Shown in pieces: positions 27,253-38,867 of a DNA stretch of 64,000 nucleotides. The notes beneath the pieces were generated by a model. It saw only the letters and a list, made by a program, of their open reading frames with translations, had not been told where the DNA came from and did no database searches. Origin of the DNA: Thermococcus nautili (GTDB lineage Archaea > Methanobacteriota_B > Thermococci > Thermococcales > Thermococcaceae); assembly GCF_000585495.1 (NCBI RefSeq), contig NZ_CP007264.1:1488001-1552000 (forward strand), read 5' to 3'. A program made the position numbers and the translations under genes. The first letter of the stretch is position 1; each line of letters begins with the position of its first letter.

Positions 27253-28092
27253 ATGAAACCCCTGATAGCAATCATAGGTTCTCCCTGGAGCGAGTCCCTT
27301 TCAGCCGGCAGGGCACACATAAAGCGCGTTATAGAGGCCGGTGGACTTCCAGCAGTTTTCAGTCCCGAAATCGAGCCCGAGGACATCATAGAAGTCGCCG
27401 ACGGGATACTGCTCATTGAGGGACCCGACGTCCACCCGCGCTTCTACGGGGAGGACCCCTCGCCGAGCCTCAGGGAAGTTGACGTTCTTCGAGACGAGTT
27501 CGAAATTGAGCTGGTAAAGCTCGCCGTCGAGGCCGGCATTCCAATCCTCGGGGTAGGAAGGGGAATGCACGTAATCAACGTCGCCCTCGGCGGAACGCTC
27601 TACCAGGACATCTACGACATCCCCAAGGCGATAAAGCACGACTGGAGCTTTGGAAGCACGAGGCCGGAGCAGAGGCTTCACACCATCAGAATAAAGGCGG
27701 ACTCGACCCTCTACTCCATCCTGCGCGAGAGCCTGAACATCGAGGGAACCAACGAGGGATGGGCGTGGGTAAACAGCTTCCACCACCAGGCCGTGAAGAG
27801 GGTTGGAGAAGGACTCAGACAGGTTGCCTTCGCCGTTGACGGCCTGATAGAAGCCATAGAGGGCAAAGAGGGCTTCGTTCTCGGTGTCCAGTGGCAGCCG
27901 GAGCACCTGCCCGAGATGCTTCCCCTGTACAGGGCCCTGGTTGGGGCCTCATTGAAGAGGCATGAGGAAAGCGATGAGATGAGGAGAAGGGCCATTGAAG
28001 CCGAAATCCGCGAGGAGCTCGCTAAGGAACAAGATGAGAGCCATCACAGCTCGGAAACGAGCGATAACCCTCCCGACACGAACCAAACGTGA
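27253..28092 (+). CDS. Class I glutamine amidotransferase-like protein (peptidase C26 family), catalytic residues missing
   Basis: A 279-residue relative of gamma-glutamyl-GABA hydrolase (PuuD, peptidase C26): SPWSESLSAGRAHIKRVIEAGG, EGPDVHPRFYGEDPSP, RDEFEIELVKLAVEAGIPILG and VNSFHHQAV fit the family. However, the nucleophile elbow usually written GICRGM reads GVGRGM, so Cys is replaced by Gly, and the terminal H-x-E usually seen in QWHPE reads QWQPE, so the His is replaced by Gln. It is therefore probably a pseudo-amidotransferase with a binding or regulatory role. The C-terminal 50 residues are a charged, Ser/Asn-rich tail. GGTGGTGGC precedes the ATG. The 3' end overlaps the convergent radical SAM gene by 71 bp. 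Confidence 0.8.
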   Translation: MKPLIAIIGSPWSESLSAGRAHIKRVIEAGGLPAVFSPEIEPEDIIEVADGILLIEGPDVHPRFYGEDPSPSLREVDVLRDEFEIELVKLAVEAGIPILGVGRGMHVINVALGGTLYQDIYDIPKAIKHDWSFGSTRPEQRLHTIRIKADSTLYSILRESLNIEGTNEGWAWVNSFHHQAVKRVGEGLRQVAFAVDGLIEAIEGKEGFVLGVQWQPEHLPEMLPLYRALVGASLKRHEESDEMRRRAIEAEIREELAKEQDESHHSSETSDNPPDTNQT

Positions 28093-28861
28093 TGCCCCTC
28101 TCGGTTATCTTTTTCTCTGCCTCACGGAGGATTTGAAAGCGTAGCTCCCTCGGGAGGTAATAGTAGCCGCCAATCCTCTCCCCCCTCTCATAGAGCGGCC
28201 ACAGCTTTTCCATCTGCCCCGGAAACTTCGCGAACATCCTCCTCTTGGAGTCCGGCCTCAGCTTGAGGGTTGAAACTGTGATGTGGCTCACAAAGCTTAG
28301 AGCGTCGAGAGTCTCGTCAAAATCCTCCCAGGTGTAGAACGGAATTATCGGGTCTATCCTCGCGTAAACAGGAATCCCTGCTTTCTTGGCCTTCTTCAAC
28401 GCCCGTATCCTCGCCTTCGGCGATGGGGCGTTGGGCTCGAGAAGTTTGGCTTTCCGCTCGTCAACCGTAGTTACGGTTATCCCGACGGCACAGCGGAGCT
28501 CGCTCAGAAGGTCTATGTCGCGCTCGAAGATGTCTGACTTGGTGAGGAGAAGACAGCGGACGTCATAGCGTCTAAATAGCTCAAGAACCTTCCGCGTTAT
28601 CCCGAGCTCGCGTTCTACCGTCGGATAGGGGTCGGAGGAGTAGGAGAGGGCTATGATGTAGCGCCTGTCGAACTTTCTGAGCTCCCTCTCCAGCTTTGGT
28701 AAGAGACCCTCCTTCGTCCTCACGCGGAAGGCGTTTGGGATATAGCTCGTTATGTAGCAGTAAACGCAGGCGTGGTCGCAACCGGTGTAAACGTTCAGCG
28801 TGTACTTGAATGGGCACGTGCAGAGCTTCGCCTTCCAGGGGTCGAAGGGTCGAATGTACAT
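28022..28861 (-). CDS. Radical SAM protein of the SplB-like type
   Basis: A 279-residue radical SAM protein. The CxxxCxxC cluster motif lies in GCDHACVYCYI (about residues 28-37), preceded by LNVYTG; downstream ALSYSSDPYPTVE, LLTKSDIFERDIDLL and GITVTTVDERKAKLLEPNAPS are shared with the spore-photoproduct-lyase-like and DNA repair photolyase families (COG1533). The substrate is unknown. A TATA-like ttttaaag about 28 bp before the ATG suggests a leaderless transcript. Shares a short divergent promoter region with the OsmC gene. Confidence 0.85.
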   Translation of the reverse strand: MYIRPFDPWKAKLCTCPFKYTLNVYTGCDHACVYCYITSYIPNAFRVRTKEGLLPKLERELRKFDRRYIIALSYSSDPYPTVERELGITRKVLELFRRYDVRCLLLTKSDIFERDIDLLSELRCAVGITVTTVDERKAKLLEPNAPSPKARIRALKKAKKAGIPVYARIDPIIPFYTWEDFDETLDALSFVSHITVSTLKLRPDSKRRMFAKFPGQMEKLWPLYERGERIGGYYYLPRELRFQILREAEKKITERGITFGSCREGYRSFPSCDGSHLVP

Positions 28862-28918
28862 AACCAGAGGTTGAGGAAAGGGCTTTAAAACTCACGCGGT
28901 AGGGACTACGGTGATGGC

Positions 28919-29359
28919 ATGAGCGTGAAGGGTCGTGTCAAGTGGGTTGATGGAATGCAGTTCGTCGGCTCGATGGAGGACGGTGGGTGCTCGATAATCC
29001 TCGGGGACGGTGGAATAAGCCCAATGAGGCTCCTTCTCCTCAGCGTCGCCGGTTGCACCGCCTACGATGTGGTTATGATTCTCAAGAAGATGCGCGAGCC
29101 GATTGAAGGCCTCGAAGTTGAGATTTCCGGCGAGAGAAGGGAGGAATACCCGAAGGTCTACACCAGGGTCCACATTCACTACAGGATTTACGGAAACGTT
29201 AAGGAGGAAAAGGCGAGAAGGGCCATAGAGCTGAGTCAGGACAAATACTGCTCCGCCTCGGCCCAGGTCAAGCTGAGCGGTGCCGAGCTGACGTACTCCC
29301 TCGAGATAGTGCGGGGCGATGATGAGGCGATGATGAGTAAATCCGTTGCGGAAAGGTGA
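28919..29359 (+). CDS. OsmC/Ohr family protein
   Basis: A 146-residue OsmC-type thiol peroxidase: the two reactive Cys are in SVAGCTAYDVVMILKK (about residue 44) and DKYCSASAQVKL (about residue 108), with the GDGGISPMRLLL strand between. It reduces organic hydroperoxides or binds thiols in the cytoplasm (family knowledge). GGTGATGGC precedes the ATG. Convergent with guaAA, 21 bp apart. Confidence 0.9.
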   Translation: MSVKGRVKWVDGMQFVGSMEDGGCSIILGDGGISPMRLLLLSVAGCTAYDVVMILKKMREPIEGLEVEISGERREEYPKVYTRVHIHYRIYGNVKEEKARRAIELSQDKYCSASAQVKLSGAELTYSLEIVRGDDEAMMSKSVAER

Positions 29360-29380
29360 AGAGAGGACCGACTAGCTGAG

Positions 29381-29947
29381 CTAGAGCTCCCCGCAGAGCC
29401 TCGCGAAGTTCCTGTAGACCTCGGCCCCGCGCTCGGTGTGCGCCACCTCCGGATGGAACTGGACGCCGTAGATTGGCAAGCTTTCGTGCTTCATAGCTTC
29501 AACCGGGCAGGTCTCGCTCCTCGCGAGCAGTTTGAAGCCCGGCGGGAGCTCCTTCACCTCGTCCATGTGGCTCTCCCACACCTTCAGTTTCCTCGGAAAG
29601 CCGGCGAAGATGTCGTTCTCCTCGATTATTTCAATCTCGACAAGGCTGTACTCGGCCTTCTCGCCCCTGCCGACCTTCCCGCCGAAGTGCCTCGCTATGA
29701 GCTGGTGGCCGAGGCAGATTCCGAGGATTGGGACGTTGAACTCGTCGTAGTGCTCCAGAATGGCCTCGCAGTTGCCCGTCTTGTTTATGTCTGGACCACC
29801 TGAGAAGATTATTCCCTTCGGCTTCATCGCCTTGATTTCCTCAAGCGGGGTGGTGTTGGGGATTATCTTCGCCTCAACACCCAGATAGCGGAGCGTTCTC
29901 CAAATCCTGTGGACGTATTGGCCCCCGTTGTCCATTATAACTATCAT
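29381..29947 (-). CDS. guaAA: GMP synthase, glutaminase subunit
   Basis: Class I amidotransferase subunit of the two-subunit archaeal GMP synthetase; supplies ammonia from glutamine to the synthetase subunit. 188 residues: [13 protein letters not shown], nucleophile [15 protein letters not shown] (Cys near 77) and the His-Glu pair in [11 protein letters not shown]. Its ATG overlaps the stop of the PIN toxin gene by 4 bp (ATGA), so its translation depends on a toxin gene lying between it and guaAB. Confidence 0.94.
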   Translation of the reverse strand: MIVIMDNGGQYVHRIWRTLRYLGVEAKIIPNTTPLEEIKAMKPKGIIFSGGPDINKTGNCEAILEHYDEFNVPILGICLGHQLIARHFGGKVGRGEKAEYSLVEIEIIEENDIFAGFPRKLKVWESHMDEVKELPPGFKLLARSETCPVEAMKHESLPIYGVQFHPEVAHTERGAEVYRNFARLCGEL

Positions 29948-30390
29948 GAACCCACCTCCAGGAGTTTGAAGAATGCATCTGATTCCTCAACGAGATAAAA
30001 AGCCCTCAAACCGAGGGACTTGGCCAGTTCGGCCATCTTCTTGTCGTTCGTAACAAGAACCGCGTCAAGGTATCGGGCGGTCGCGATAAAATAAATATCA
30101 GAAGCCTTGTGATGCGTCTGAAAAGCCACTTCTCGAAGCTCCTCGATGAGCAGTTCCTCAGGAACCCACGCAACTATTTCGCTGTAGTAGGTTAGCGCCT
30201 TTTCAACCTGCTCTCGCTCAAAATACCTTGAGAGAACAGCAACGAACTCAACTTCCCCCAAGCGGGGAACGTAAAGCTCAAGCGAGCCCAACTGTGCATA
30301 CTCTATGATTCTTTCGGCGACTTCTGCCCTTTCAGGATAGAAGCTGGAAAACAGATGGAAAACAACGGAGGTATCAACTACGACCCTCAT
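29944..30390 (-). CDS. VapC-type PIN toxin inside the GMP synthetase operon
   Basis: A 148-residue PIN-domain ribonuclease with all acids visible: [14 protein letters not shown] (Asp 5), [13 protein letters not shown] (Glu), [25 protein letters not shown] (two Asp). It appears intact, unlike the other two PIN genes in this window. The ATG overlaps the antitoxin stop (ATGA) and the stop overlaps the guaAA start (ATGA), so toxin output is coupled to GMP synthesis genes on one transcript. Probably cleaves RNA; target unknown. Confidence 0.85.
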   Translation of the reverse strand: MRVVVDTSVVFHLFSSFYPERAEVAERIIEYAQLGSLELYVPRLGEVEFVAVLSRYFEREQVEKALTYYSEIVAWVPEELLIEELREVAFQTHHKASDIYFIATARYLDAVLVTNDKKMAELAKSLGLRAFYLVEESDAFFKLLEVGS

Positions 30391-30596
30391 GTTTCCTCCT
30401 CCCTTAAGCGAAGGAGATAGTCCGTCGGGTCTTCCCTGAACTTTTCGGGCGTTACCTGCTTCCTCATCTCCCTCGCCAGCTCAAGGAAGTCCTCGTGGTA
30501 AATCCTCACCCTGAGCCTCTGCCCCTCCTTCAGCTTGAGGGGCCTGAGGGGCTTCAGCACGCCGTTCTCGTAAATCACCTCGATAATCTCGCCCAT
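30387..30596 (-). CDS. DUF104-family antitoxin
   Basis: A 69-residue protein whose first 30 residues (MGEIIEVIYENGVLKPLRPLKL, with the following EGQRLRVRI) match the DUF104/AF2212-type antitoxin fold that neutralises PIN toxins; the C-terminal half is a charged helix for toxin binding. GGTGGGAGC precedes the ATG; upstream extension is not supported. Begins 41 bp after guaAB and overlaps vapC by 4 bp. Confidence 0.85.
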   Translation of the reverse strand: MGEIIEVIYENGVLKPLRPLKLKEGQRLRVRIYHEDFLELAREMRKQVTPEKFREDPTDYLLRLREEET

Positions 30597-30637
30597 GCTC
30601 CCACCGCTTAAAGTTGGAAACGAAGGTAAATAAGCCT

Positions 30638-31561
30638 TCACTCGAACTCAATCGTTGCCGGGGGCTTGTTGGTGATGTCGTAGAGAACCCTTCCGACCTC
30701 GGGAATCTCGCTGGTTATGCGGAATGCTATCCTCTGAAGGACGTCGAAGGGAACGTTCATGGCGTTTGCCGTCATTCCGTCGAGGCTCTCAACGACCCTA
30801 ACCGCTATCGTTTCCTTGTAGGCCCTTATGTCGCCCTGAACGCCGACGGTTTTAACGCCGAGCAGAACCGCGAAGGCCTGCCAGGGTTTTAGGCCGGCTT
30901 TCTCAATTTCCTCCTCGACTATCGCGTTGGCTTCCCTGACTATCGCTATCTTCTCCGGTGTGACCTCCCCGAGGACGCGAACGGCCAGCCCCGGCCCCGG
31001 GAAGGGCATTCTGTTGTAAATCTTCTCAGGCAATCCGAGCTCCTTCGCCAGCTCCCGAACCTCGTCCTTGTAGAGGTCGCGGAGCGGTTCTATGAGCTCC
31101 AGCTTGAGCCTCTCCGGCAGGCCTCCAACGTTGTGGTGGCTCTTGATTTTCCCCTTGCTCTCAATCCAGTCCGGGGCGATGGTTCCCTGAATCAGGAAGT
31201 CGGCGTTGATTTCCTTGGCTATTTCCTCAAAGACCTCGATGAAAACCCTGCCTATTATCTTCCTCTTCTCCTCGGGGTCGGTAACGCCCTTCAAAGCCTT
31301 GAAAAAGCGCTCGCTCGCGTCAACGTAGTGGAGATTAAGGCCGAACTCGTCGCGGAAGGTCTTGACAACGAACTCGGGCTCGCCTTTCCTCATGAAGCCC
31401 GTGTTCACGAACACCGCGTGAAGCCTGTCCTCTATTGCCTTGTGAGCGAGTATCGCGGCAGTTGAGCTGTCAACGCCACCGCTGAGCGCTATTATCGCCT
31501 TCCCGTCGCCGACGGTCTTCCTAATCTCCTCAACCTTCTCCCTGATGAAGTCCTCCCACAT
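30638..31561 (-). CDS. guaAB: GMP synthase, synthetase (PPase) subunit
   Basis: ATP pyrophosphatase subunit of GMP synthetase: XMP + ATP + NH3 to GMP. 307 residues: P-loop [16 protein letters not shown] (about residue 24), the GTIAPDWIE region, [16 protein letters not shown] and the C-terminal dimer domain ending [12 protein letters not shown] 31561 follows GGTGGTGCTC. A TATA box (tttataaag on the minus strand near 31598) and a TTGACGT box (31632-31626) lie upstream, so the guaAB-vapBC-guaAA operon may have its own promoter after purP1. Confidence 0.94.
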   Translation of the reverse strand: MWEDFIREKVEEIRKTVGDGKAIIALSGGVDSSTAAILAHKAIEDRLHAVFVNTGFMRKGEPEFVVKTFRDEFGLNLHYVDASERFFKALKGVTDPEEKRKIIGRVFIEVFEEIAKEINADFLIQGTIAPDWIESKGKIKSHHNVGGLPERLKLELIEPLRDLYKDEVRELAKELGLPEKIYNRMPFPGPGLAVRVLGEVTPEKIAIVREANAIVEEEIEKAGLKPWQAFAVLLGVKTVGVQGDIRAYKETIAVRVVESLDGMTANAMNVPFDVLQRIAFRITSEIPEVGRVLYDITNKPPATIEFE

Positions 31562-31623
31562 GAGCACCACCTTTTACACCCGCTTTGGAATCCGCTTTAT
31601 AAACCTAACCCGCTTAAACACTT

Positions 31624-34757
<3,134 letters not shown>

Positions 34758-34761
34758 TTCC

Positions 34762-35433
34762 TCACCTCCTCGCCCACTCAACCATGCTCCTGAAGAGCCT
34801 CAGGCCGTCCCCACTCCCCAGAAAGCGGTCGCTCGCGCGCTCAGGATGGGGCATCGTTCCGAGAACGTTGCCACGCTCGTTGGCTATCGCCGCTATGTTC
34901 AGAACCGAGCCGTTGGGGTTTGCCTCTTCGCTCACGTTCCCGTTTTCGTCGCTGTACTGGAAGACTATTCTGACCTTTGAAGGGTCGTCTGTGTAGTAGT
35001 TGCCCTCCGCGTGGGCAATCGGCATTCTTATGACCTCCCCCGGCTCATAGAGGGAAGTAAACGGCGTTTCCGTGTCGTTCACGCGGAGGTGAACCCACCT
35101 GCAGAGGAAGCGCGGAACCCTGTTGGGCCTCAAAGCCCCGGGCAGAAGACCCGCCTCGGTGAGGATTTGAAAGCCGTTGCATATCCCTAGGACTGGCCGT
35201 CCCTCCTCGGCGAACTCCTTCACTTCCTCCATTATCTCCTGACGGGCGGCTATCGCACCGGCGCGAAGGTAATCGGCGTAGCTGAAGCCACCCGGCAAAA
35301 CCACGCCGTCGAAGTCCTTGAGGCTCGTTTTATACCAGACGCGCTCCGCCTCGGCTCCGGCCTTCCTTATGGCCCTCTCCGTCTCAAAGTCGCAGTTTGT
35401 TCCCGGGAACACCACCACGGCAAAGCGCACCAT
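34762..35433 (-). CDS. purQ: FGAM synthase, glutaminase subunit PurQ
   Basis: Class I amidotransferase giving ammonia to PurL. 223 residues with [36 protein letters not shown], nucleophile [17 protein letters not shown] (Cys near 89) and the C-terminal [11 protein letters not shown] (His, Glu). The ATG is 1 bp after the purS stop region. Part of purSQLP. Confidence 0.95.
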   Translation of the reverse strand: MVRFAVVVFPGTNCDFETERAIRKAGAEAERVWYKTSLKDFDGVVLPGGFSYADYLRAGAIAARQEIMEEVKEFAEEGRPVLGICNGFQILTEAGLLPGALRPNRVPRFLCRWVHLRVNDTETPFTSLYEPGEVIRMPIAHAEGNYYTDDPSKVRIVFQYSDENGNVSEEANPNGSVLNIAAIANERGNVLGTMPHPERASDRFLGSGDGLRLFRSMVEWARR

Positions 35434-35434
35434 C

Positions 35435-35677
35435 TCAGCTCACCGGCTCTATCCTGTACTCCCAGCTGTGAATGAGCGGGTTGGCGAGGAGCTTCCGGCA
35501 CATCTCCTCCACCTCTTCCTCAGGTCTCTCGCTCTCAAGCTCGAACTCGAAGCACTTCGGAACCCTGAGGTTTTCAACCGCGTAGCCGAGGTTTCTAAGG
35601 GCCTTCCCTATGACCCTCCCTTCGGGGTCGTTAAGTCCCTCCTTGAGGCGAACGGTGACGGTAACCTTCCACTTCAT
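35435..35677 (-). CDS. purS: FGAM synthase subunit PurS
   Basis: An 80-residue PurS that holds the PurLQS complex together: [41 protein letters not shown], typical two-layer fold. The true start is ATG 35677 with GGTGGTCGC upstream; a longer frame up to 35893 is a shadow of the SLOG gene. First gene of a promoter-led purSQLP operon. Confidence 0.93.
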   Translation of the reverse strand: MKWKVTVTVRLKEGLNDPEGRVIGKALRNLGYAVENLRVPKCFEFELESERPEEEVEEMCRKLLANPLIHSWEYRIEPVS

Positions 35678-35700
35678 AGCGACCACCCTTGCCAGAAAAG

Positions 35701-35748
35701 TGTAAAAATTGAGAGTTTTTAAGGATTGTTTTGACAGAAAAATGTCAA
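35701..35748 (-). promoter_or_regulatory. purS promoter with purine box
   Basis: On the minus strand TTGACAT starts at 35748, then N18, then the TATA element CTTAAAA (35723-35717), then a second ACA 21-23 nt into that element (TTTTTACAC). The same spacing recurs at purD and purC. The upstream box is also the half of an inverted repeat TTGACA-N6-TGTCAA (35731-35748). It overlaps the end of the preceding gene. Confidence 0.65.
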
Positions 35749-36251
35749 GAACGTGCCAGCCCCAGCGCCAGCTCAACGGCCTCTTCGGGGCTCTCGGTGA
35801 AGGCAACCTCCGCGCGCTTTCGGTGGTCGAAGAAGCCGTCCTTCGCGAGGGCCCTAAGCTCGTCGCTCCTGTAGCCGGTTCCGGTAAGGACAACTACCGG
35901 AATCCCGAGGTTGTAGGCCATAAGAGCCTCGACCATCGTTCCAGAGCCGCCGCCGAGGACGACGAGGACGTCGGCCGATGTTACGAGGACGACGCTCCTC
36001 CCGACGGGGCTGAGGCCGGTCTTTACCCTGACGGAGCTGTACGGGTTCCCTTCCTCGTCCCCCGGAAGGACTCCGACGACCGTTCCACCGCGCTTCCTGA
36101 ACTCCTCGGAGACGACCTCCATTATTCCGCCCTTCCCGCCGGTTAAGAGTATGACATCGAGGGGAAGCGCCCTGGCAAAGGCCCTCGCCTTCCCCTCGGC
36201 CTCAGGGATGAGTTCCGGGTCGCCGGAACCGGCAACGGCTATCTGAACCAT
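35745..36251 (-). CDS. SLOG/LOG-like Rossmann nucleotide-binding protein
   Basis: A 168-residue protein of the LOG/TIGR00725 group of the SLOG fold: VAVAGSGDPELIPEAEGKARAFA-like start, LLTGGKGGIMEVVSEEFRKRGG and VVLGGGSGTMVEALMAYNLGIPVVVLTG (the GGGxGT nucleotide loop). The PGGxGTxxE motif of LOG phosphoribohydrolases is altered (GGGSGTMVE). It may bind or hydrolyse a nucleotide; its position between purP2 and purS, joined by a 1-bp overlap (TAATG) to purP2, suggests a purine-linked role (inference). Confidence 0.75.
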   Translation of the reverse strand: MVQIAVAGSGDPELIPEAEGKARAFARALPLDVILLTGGKGGIMEVVSEEFRKRGGTVVGVLPGDEEGNPYSSVRVKTGLSPVGRSVVLVTSADVLVVLGGGSGTMVEALMAYNLGIPVVVLTGTGYRSDELRALAKDGFFDHRKRAEVAFTESPEEAVELALGLARS

Positions 36252-37393
36252 TAGGTTACCACCTTCTCAAGCTCGTCGAGCTCGATTGCGCGCTTTATCT
36301 CGAGGGCGACCCTCCGTCCGGTGCTCATGGGCTTCCTCCAGAGGGCGTTGCCGTAGGGGTGCCCCATCGCCATGTGGATGTTCGTTCCGCCGCCGGTTCT
36401 CGGGGCGACGTCGTAGATGTAGAAGTTCAGGTCTTTGTCCACCGCCGTCTGGAGCGTGAACGGCCCGATTATTCCGGGCTCGTAATACTCCTGCGTCGCC
36501 TTAACGTACTTCTCGGCCATGTCGAAGACCTTCTCCAAAAGCGACTCGCGGAGGGTCGATGATGCGTGGCCCGTTACGGTGTATTCCGGCTCGAACTGCC
36601 ACTCGGGGAGGGTCAACTGCTGGGCCGCTGGAAGCCTTACGTGGCCGTCCAGGCTCGTTTCGAAGCGCCAATCTATTCCCAGAAGCTCAATCTCCCCGTC
36701 AATCGGCGAGTAGAAGAAGTCGAAGTTGAACACCGGACCGATGATGTAGCGCTCGATTCTGGCCCTTGCGAGGTCTTCTTCCGTAATTACGCCGAGTTTA
36801 ATGAGCTTCTCAGCCTTCTCGCGGAACTCCTTGTAGCTCGCGGCCGTGAAGAATCCCCTCTCAAGCCTCTTCTTGGCGTGCGGAAGCTTGACTATGACGA
36901 GGCCGACCTCGTCAATCTCCTCGGGCTTGACGGGCTCCGGATAGGGGAGTCCAGCCTTCTCAAGGAGCCAGTAGTAGCTCTTCTCCTCGCTCCTCTCCTC
37001 GCTCCTGAGCAGGTTCCTGCTCCCGAAGAGCGGAACCTTAAAGTCGTTCTCCACCCTGTCTATGCCGGTGTAGACCACGAAGGAGCGGTTTGGGACAAAG
37101 ATAACGTTCCTCTTTACCAGCTCATCCTGGACGTCTATTATCTGGGCGAACTTTTCAAGGACGATGACCTCGTCGATGAAGCCCTTGGTCAGGCCGTCCT
37201 TCGTCTTCCTCCGCCTGAAGTACTCGGCGTAAGTTCTGTGTCTGCCCCTCTGGGCGACGACGAGGACGGGCAAACCTTCCTCCTTAGCACCGTCGGCTAT
37301 GTCAAGAGCTGAATGACTTCCAAGGACGCCGACTGTTATCTTCCCGGGGTCGTACCTCTCGAGTATTCCCAAAATTTCATCGCGGCTTATCAT
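36251..37393 (-). CDS. purP: PurP paralogue (FAICAR synthetase-like ATP-grasp protein)
   Basis: A 380-residue second PurP-type ATP-grasp protein, about 50 residues longer than the first: VGVLGSHSALDIADGAKEEGLPVLVVAQRG, FVPNRSFVVYTGID, KLPHAKKRLERGFF, GPFTLQTAVDKDLNFYIYDVAPRTGGGTNIHMAMG. The ATP-binding loop differs from PurP1 (KLPHAKKRLERG in place of [10 protein letters not shown]). Whether it also makes FAICAR or another formylated or amidated nucleotide is not known. ATG 37393 follows GAGGTGATGGG and begins 10 bp after purD. Confidence 0.85.
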   Translation of the reverse strand: MISRDEILGILERYDPGKITVGVLGSHSALDIADGAKEEGLPVLVVAQRGRHRTYAEYFRRRKTKDGLTKGFIDEVIVLEKFAQIIDVQDELVKRNVIFVPNRSFVVYTGIDRVENDFKVPLFGSRNLLRSEERSEEKSYYWLLEKAGLPYPEPVKPEEIDEVGLVIVKLPHAKKRLERGFFTAASYKEFREKAEKLIKLGVITEEDLARARIERYIIGPVFNFDFFYSPIDGEIELLGIDWRFETSLDGHVRLPAAQQLTLPEWQFEPEYTVTGHASSTLRESLLEKVFDMAEKYVKATQEYYEPGIIGPFTLQTAVDKDLNFYIYDVAPRTGGGTNIHMAMGHPYGNALWRKPMSTGRRVALEIKRAIELDELEKVVT

Positions 37394-37403
37394 TCCCATC
37401 ACC

Positions 37404-38720
37404 TCAGCACGGGTTCGGTTCGAACTCCTTTCCAAACTCCTTCATCAGCTCAATCCTCTTCTCAACGCTCTCCCTGGTTCCAACGTCGCGCCTGTAGAAC
37501 AGCTCACCCTTTACGTGGGGAATCGCTCTTTGAGCTATCCTCTCGGCCTCCTCAAGGCTCTCCCCAATTCCAACGACCGCTATGGCCCTCGAGCCGAGAA
37601 GAGTGAGGTTCTCATCAATTGAAGCGTAGTAGAGCCTCGCACCGGCCTCTTCAACGGCCTTCTCGTTGACCTCTACCTTCACACCCTTGACGGGGTTCGT
37701 TGGATAACCCTTCGGCGCGAGGTACTTGACGACCGTCGCTTTGCCCTCGAACTCCGCCTTCCGAAGGTTGCCGTCAACTATTCCCTCGGCTATTTCGAGG
37801 AGGCTCGTCCTGAGGAGCGGGAGGACGTTTATCGCCTCGGGGTCGCCGAAGCGGGCGTTGTACTCTATGAGAACGGGCCCGTCCTTGCTGAGCATGAACT
37901 GGCCGTAGAGGATTCCCTTGTAGGGCGTTCCCTCCTTTCTCATGGCCTCGACGGTGGCTTTAAGCGTTTCAAGGGCCTTCTCATAGTCTTCCCGTGTCAC
38001 AAAAGGAAGCAGGCCGTTGGAACAGGAGTAGCTCCCCATCCCGCCGGTTATCGGGCCTTCATCGTTCTCGTAGGCGTGGGGGTAGTCTTGGACGAGGGGC
38101 ATGGGGAGGATTCTCTTCCCGTCGCTGAAGACCTGCAACGTGAACTCGACGCCGTCTGTGCGTTCTTCGATGAGAACCCTGCCGTCGCGCCTGATTAGCT
38201 CCTCGGCGTAGGCCTTGGCTTCCTCGTTGTCCCTCAGCTGATAGCCGACGACCTTAACGCCCTTCCCGCCGGTCAGGCCGATGGGCTTAACAACGACGGG
38301 CCTTCCAAACTCATCAACCCACGAGCGCATCTCCGAAACGTCGGTAAAAACGCGGAAGACCTTTCTTCCGGGGATTTCGTTGCGCTCCATGAAGGCCCTC
38401 GCGAAGGCCTTGTCGGTTTCGAGCTTGGCGGCTTCCCTGCTCGGCCCAACCGCGGGGATGCCGTTTTCCTCAAGGACATCAACGATGCCCCTCTCCAAGG
38501 GCGCCTCGGGGCCGATGAACGCCAGCTCAACGCCGAACTTTTCGGCGTACTCAAGAACCTTTTCGATGTCTGTCTCCTTTGCCAGGCCGTAGCCCTTCGC
38601 GAGCCTCGCGAGGCCGGGGTTTTTGTGCTTCGAGACGACGTAGAGCTCGGCACCTCCTCTCACGAGGGCCTCTCCAATCGCGTGCTCCCTTCCTCCTCCG
38701 CCAACGAGCAGAACCTTCAT
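37404..38720 (-). CDS. purD: Phosphoribosylamine-glycine ligase (GAR synthetase)
   Basis: Second step of purine synthesis: PRA + glycine + ATP to GAR. 438 residues: KVLLVGGGGREHAIGEAL at the start, IGPEAPLERGIVDVL, ATP-grasp loop KPIGLTGGKGVKVVG, QDYPHAYENDEGPITGGMGSYSC and EYNARFGDPEAI. ATG 38720 follows GGTGAAGCTC. Followed by purP2 and the SLOG gene in one operon. Confidence 0.95.
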   Translation of the reverse strand: MKVLLVGGGGREHAIGEALVRGGAELYVVSKHKNPGLARLAKGYGLAKETDIEKVLEYAEKFGVELAFIGPEAPLERGIVDVLEENGIPAVGPSREAAKLETDKAFARAFMERNEIPGRKVFRVFTDVSEMRSWVDEFGRPVVVKPIGLTGGKGVKVVGYQLRDNEEAKAYAEELIRRDGRVLIEERTDGVEFTLQVFSDGKRILPMPLVQDYPHAYENDEGPITGGMGSYSCSNGLLPFVTREDYEKALETLKATVEAMRKEGTPYKGILYGQFMLSKDGPVLIEYNARFGDPEAINVLPLLRTSLLEIAEGIVDGNLRKAEFEGKATVVKYLAPKGYPTNPVKGVKVEVNEKAVEEAGARLYYASIDENLTLLGSRAIAVVGIGESLEEAERIAQRAIPHVKGELFYRRDVGTRESVEKRIELMKEFGKEFEPNPC

Positions 38721-38736
38721 GAGCTTCACCACTTAT

Positions 38737-38785
38737 ATGTCAAAAACTTCGCTTTTTAAGGTTTGTTTTTAGCTTCTTATGTCAA
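38737..38785 (-). promoter_or_regulatory. purD promoter with purine box
   Basis: Minus-strand TTGACAT (from 38785), N18, CTTAAAA (TATA), and a second full TTGACAT box ending at 38737, so that the ACA of both boxes are 42 bp apart. The layout equals that at purS and purC. Confidence 0.65.
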
Positions 38786-38867
38786 TAAATGTGATGTTTA
38801 TTGTTGGACATCAGAAGACCGGAAAGGCATTTATAATCCAAAGGTGTATAATCACAGGGGGATTGTC

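Noticed and set aside
35678-35893. Extended N-terminus for PurS
   Set aside because: The extension lies over the SLOG gene and the promoter; ATG 35677 has a good ribosome site and gives the normal PurS length.
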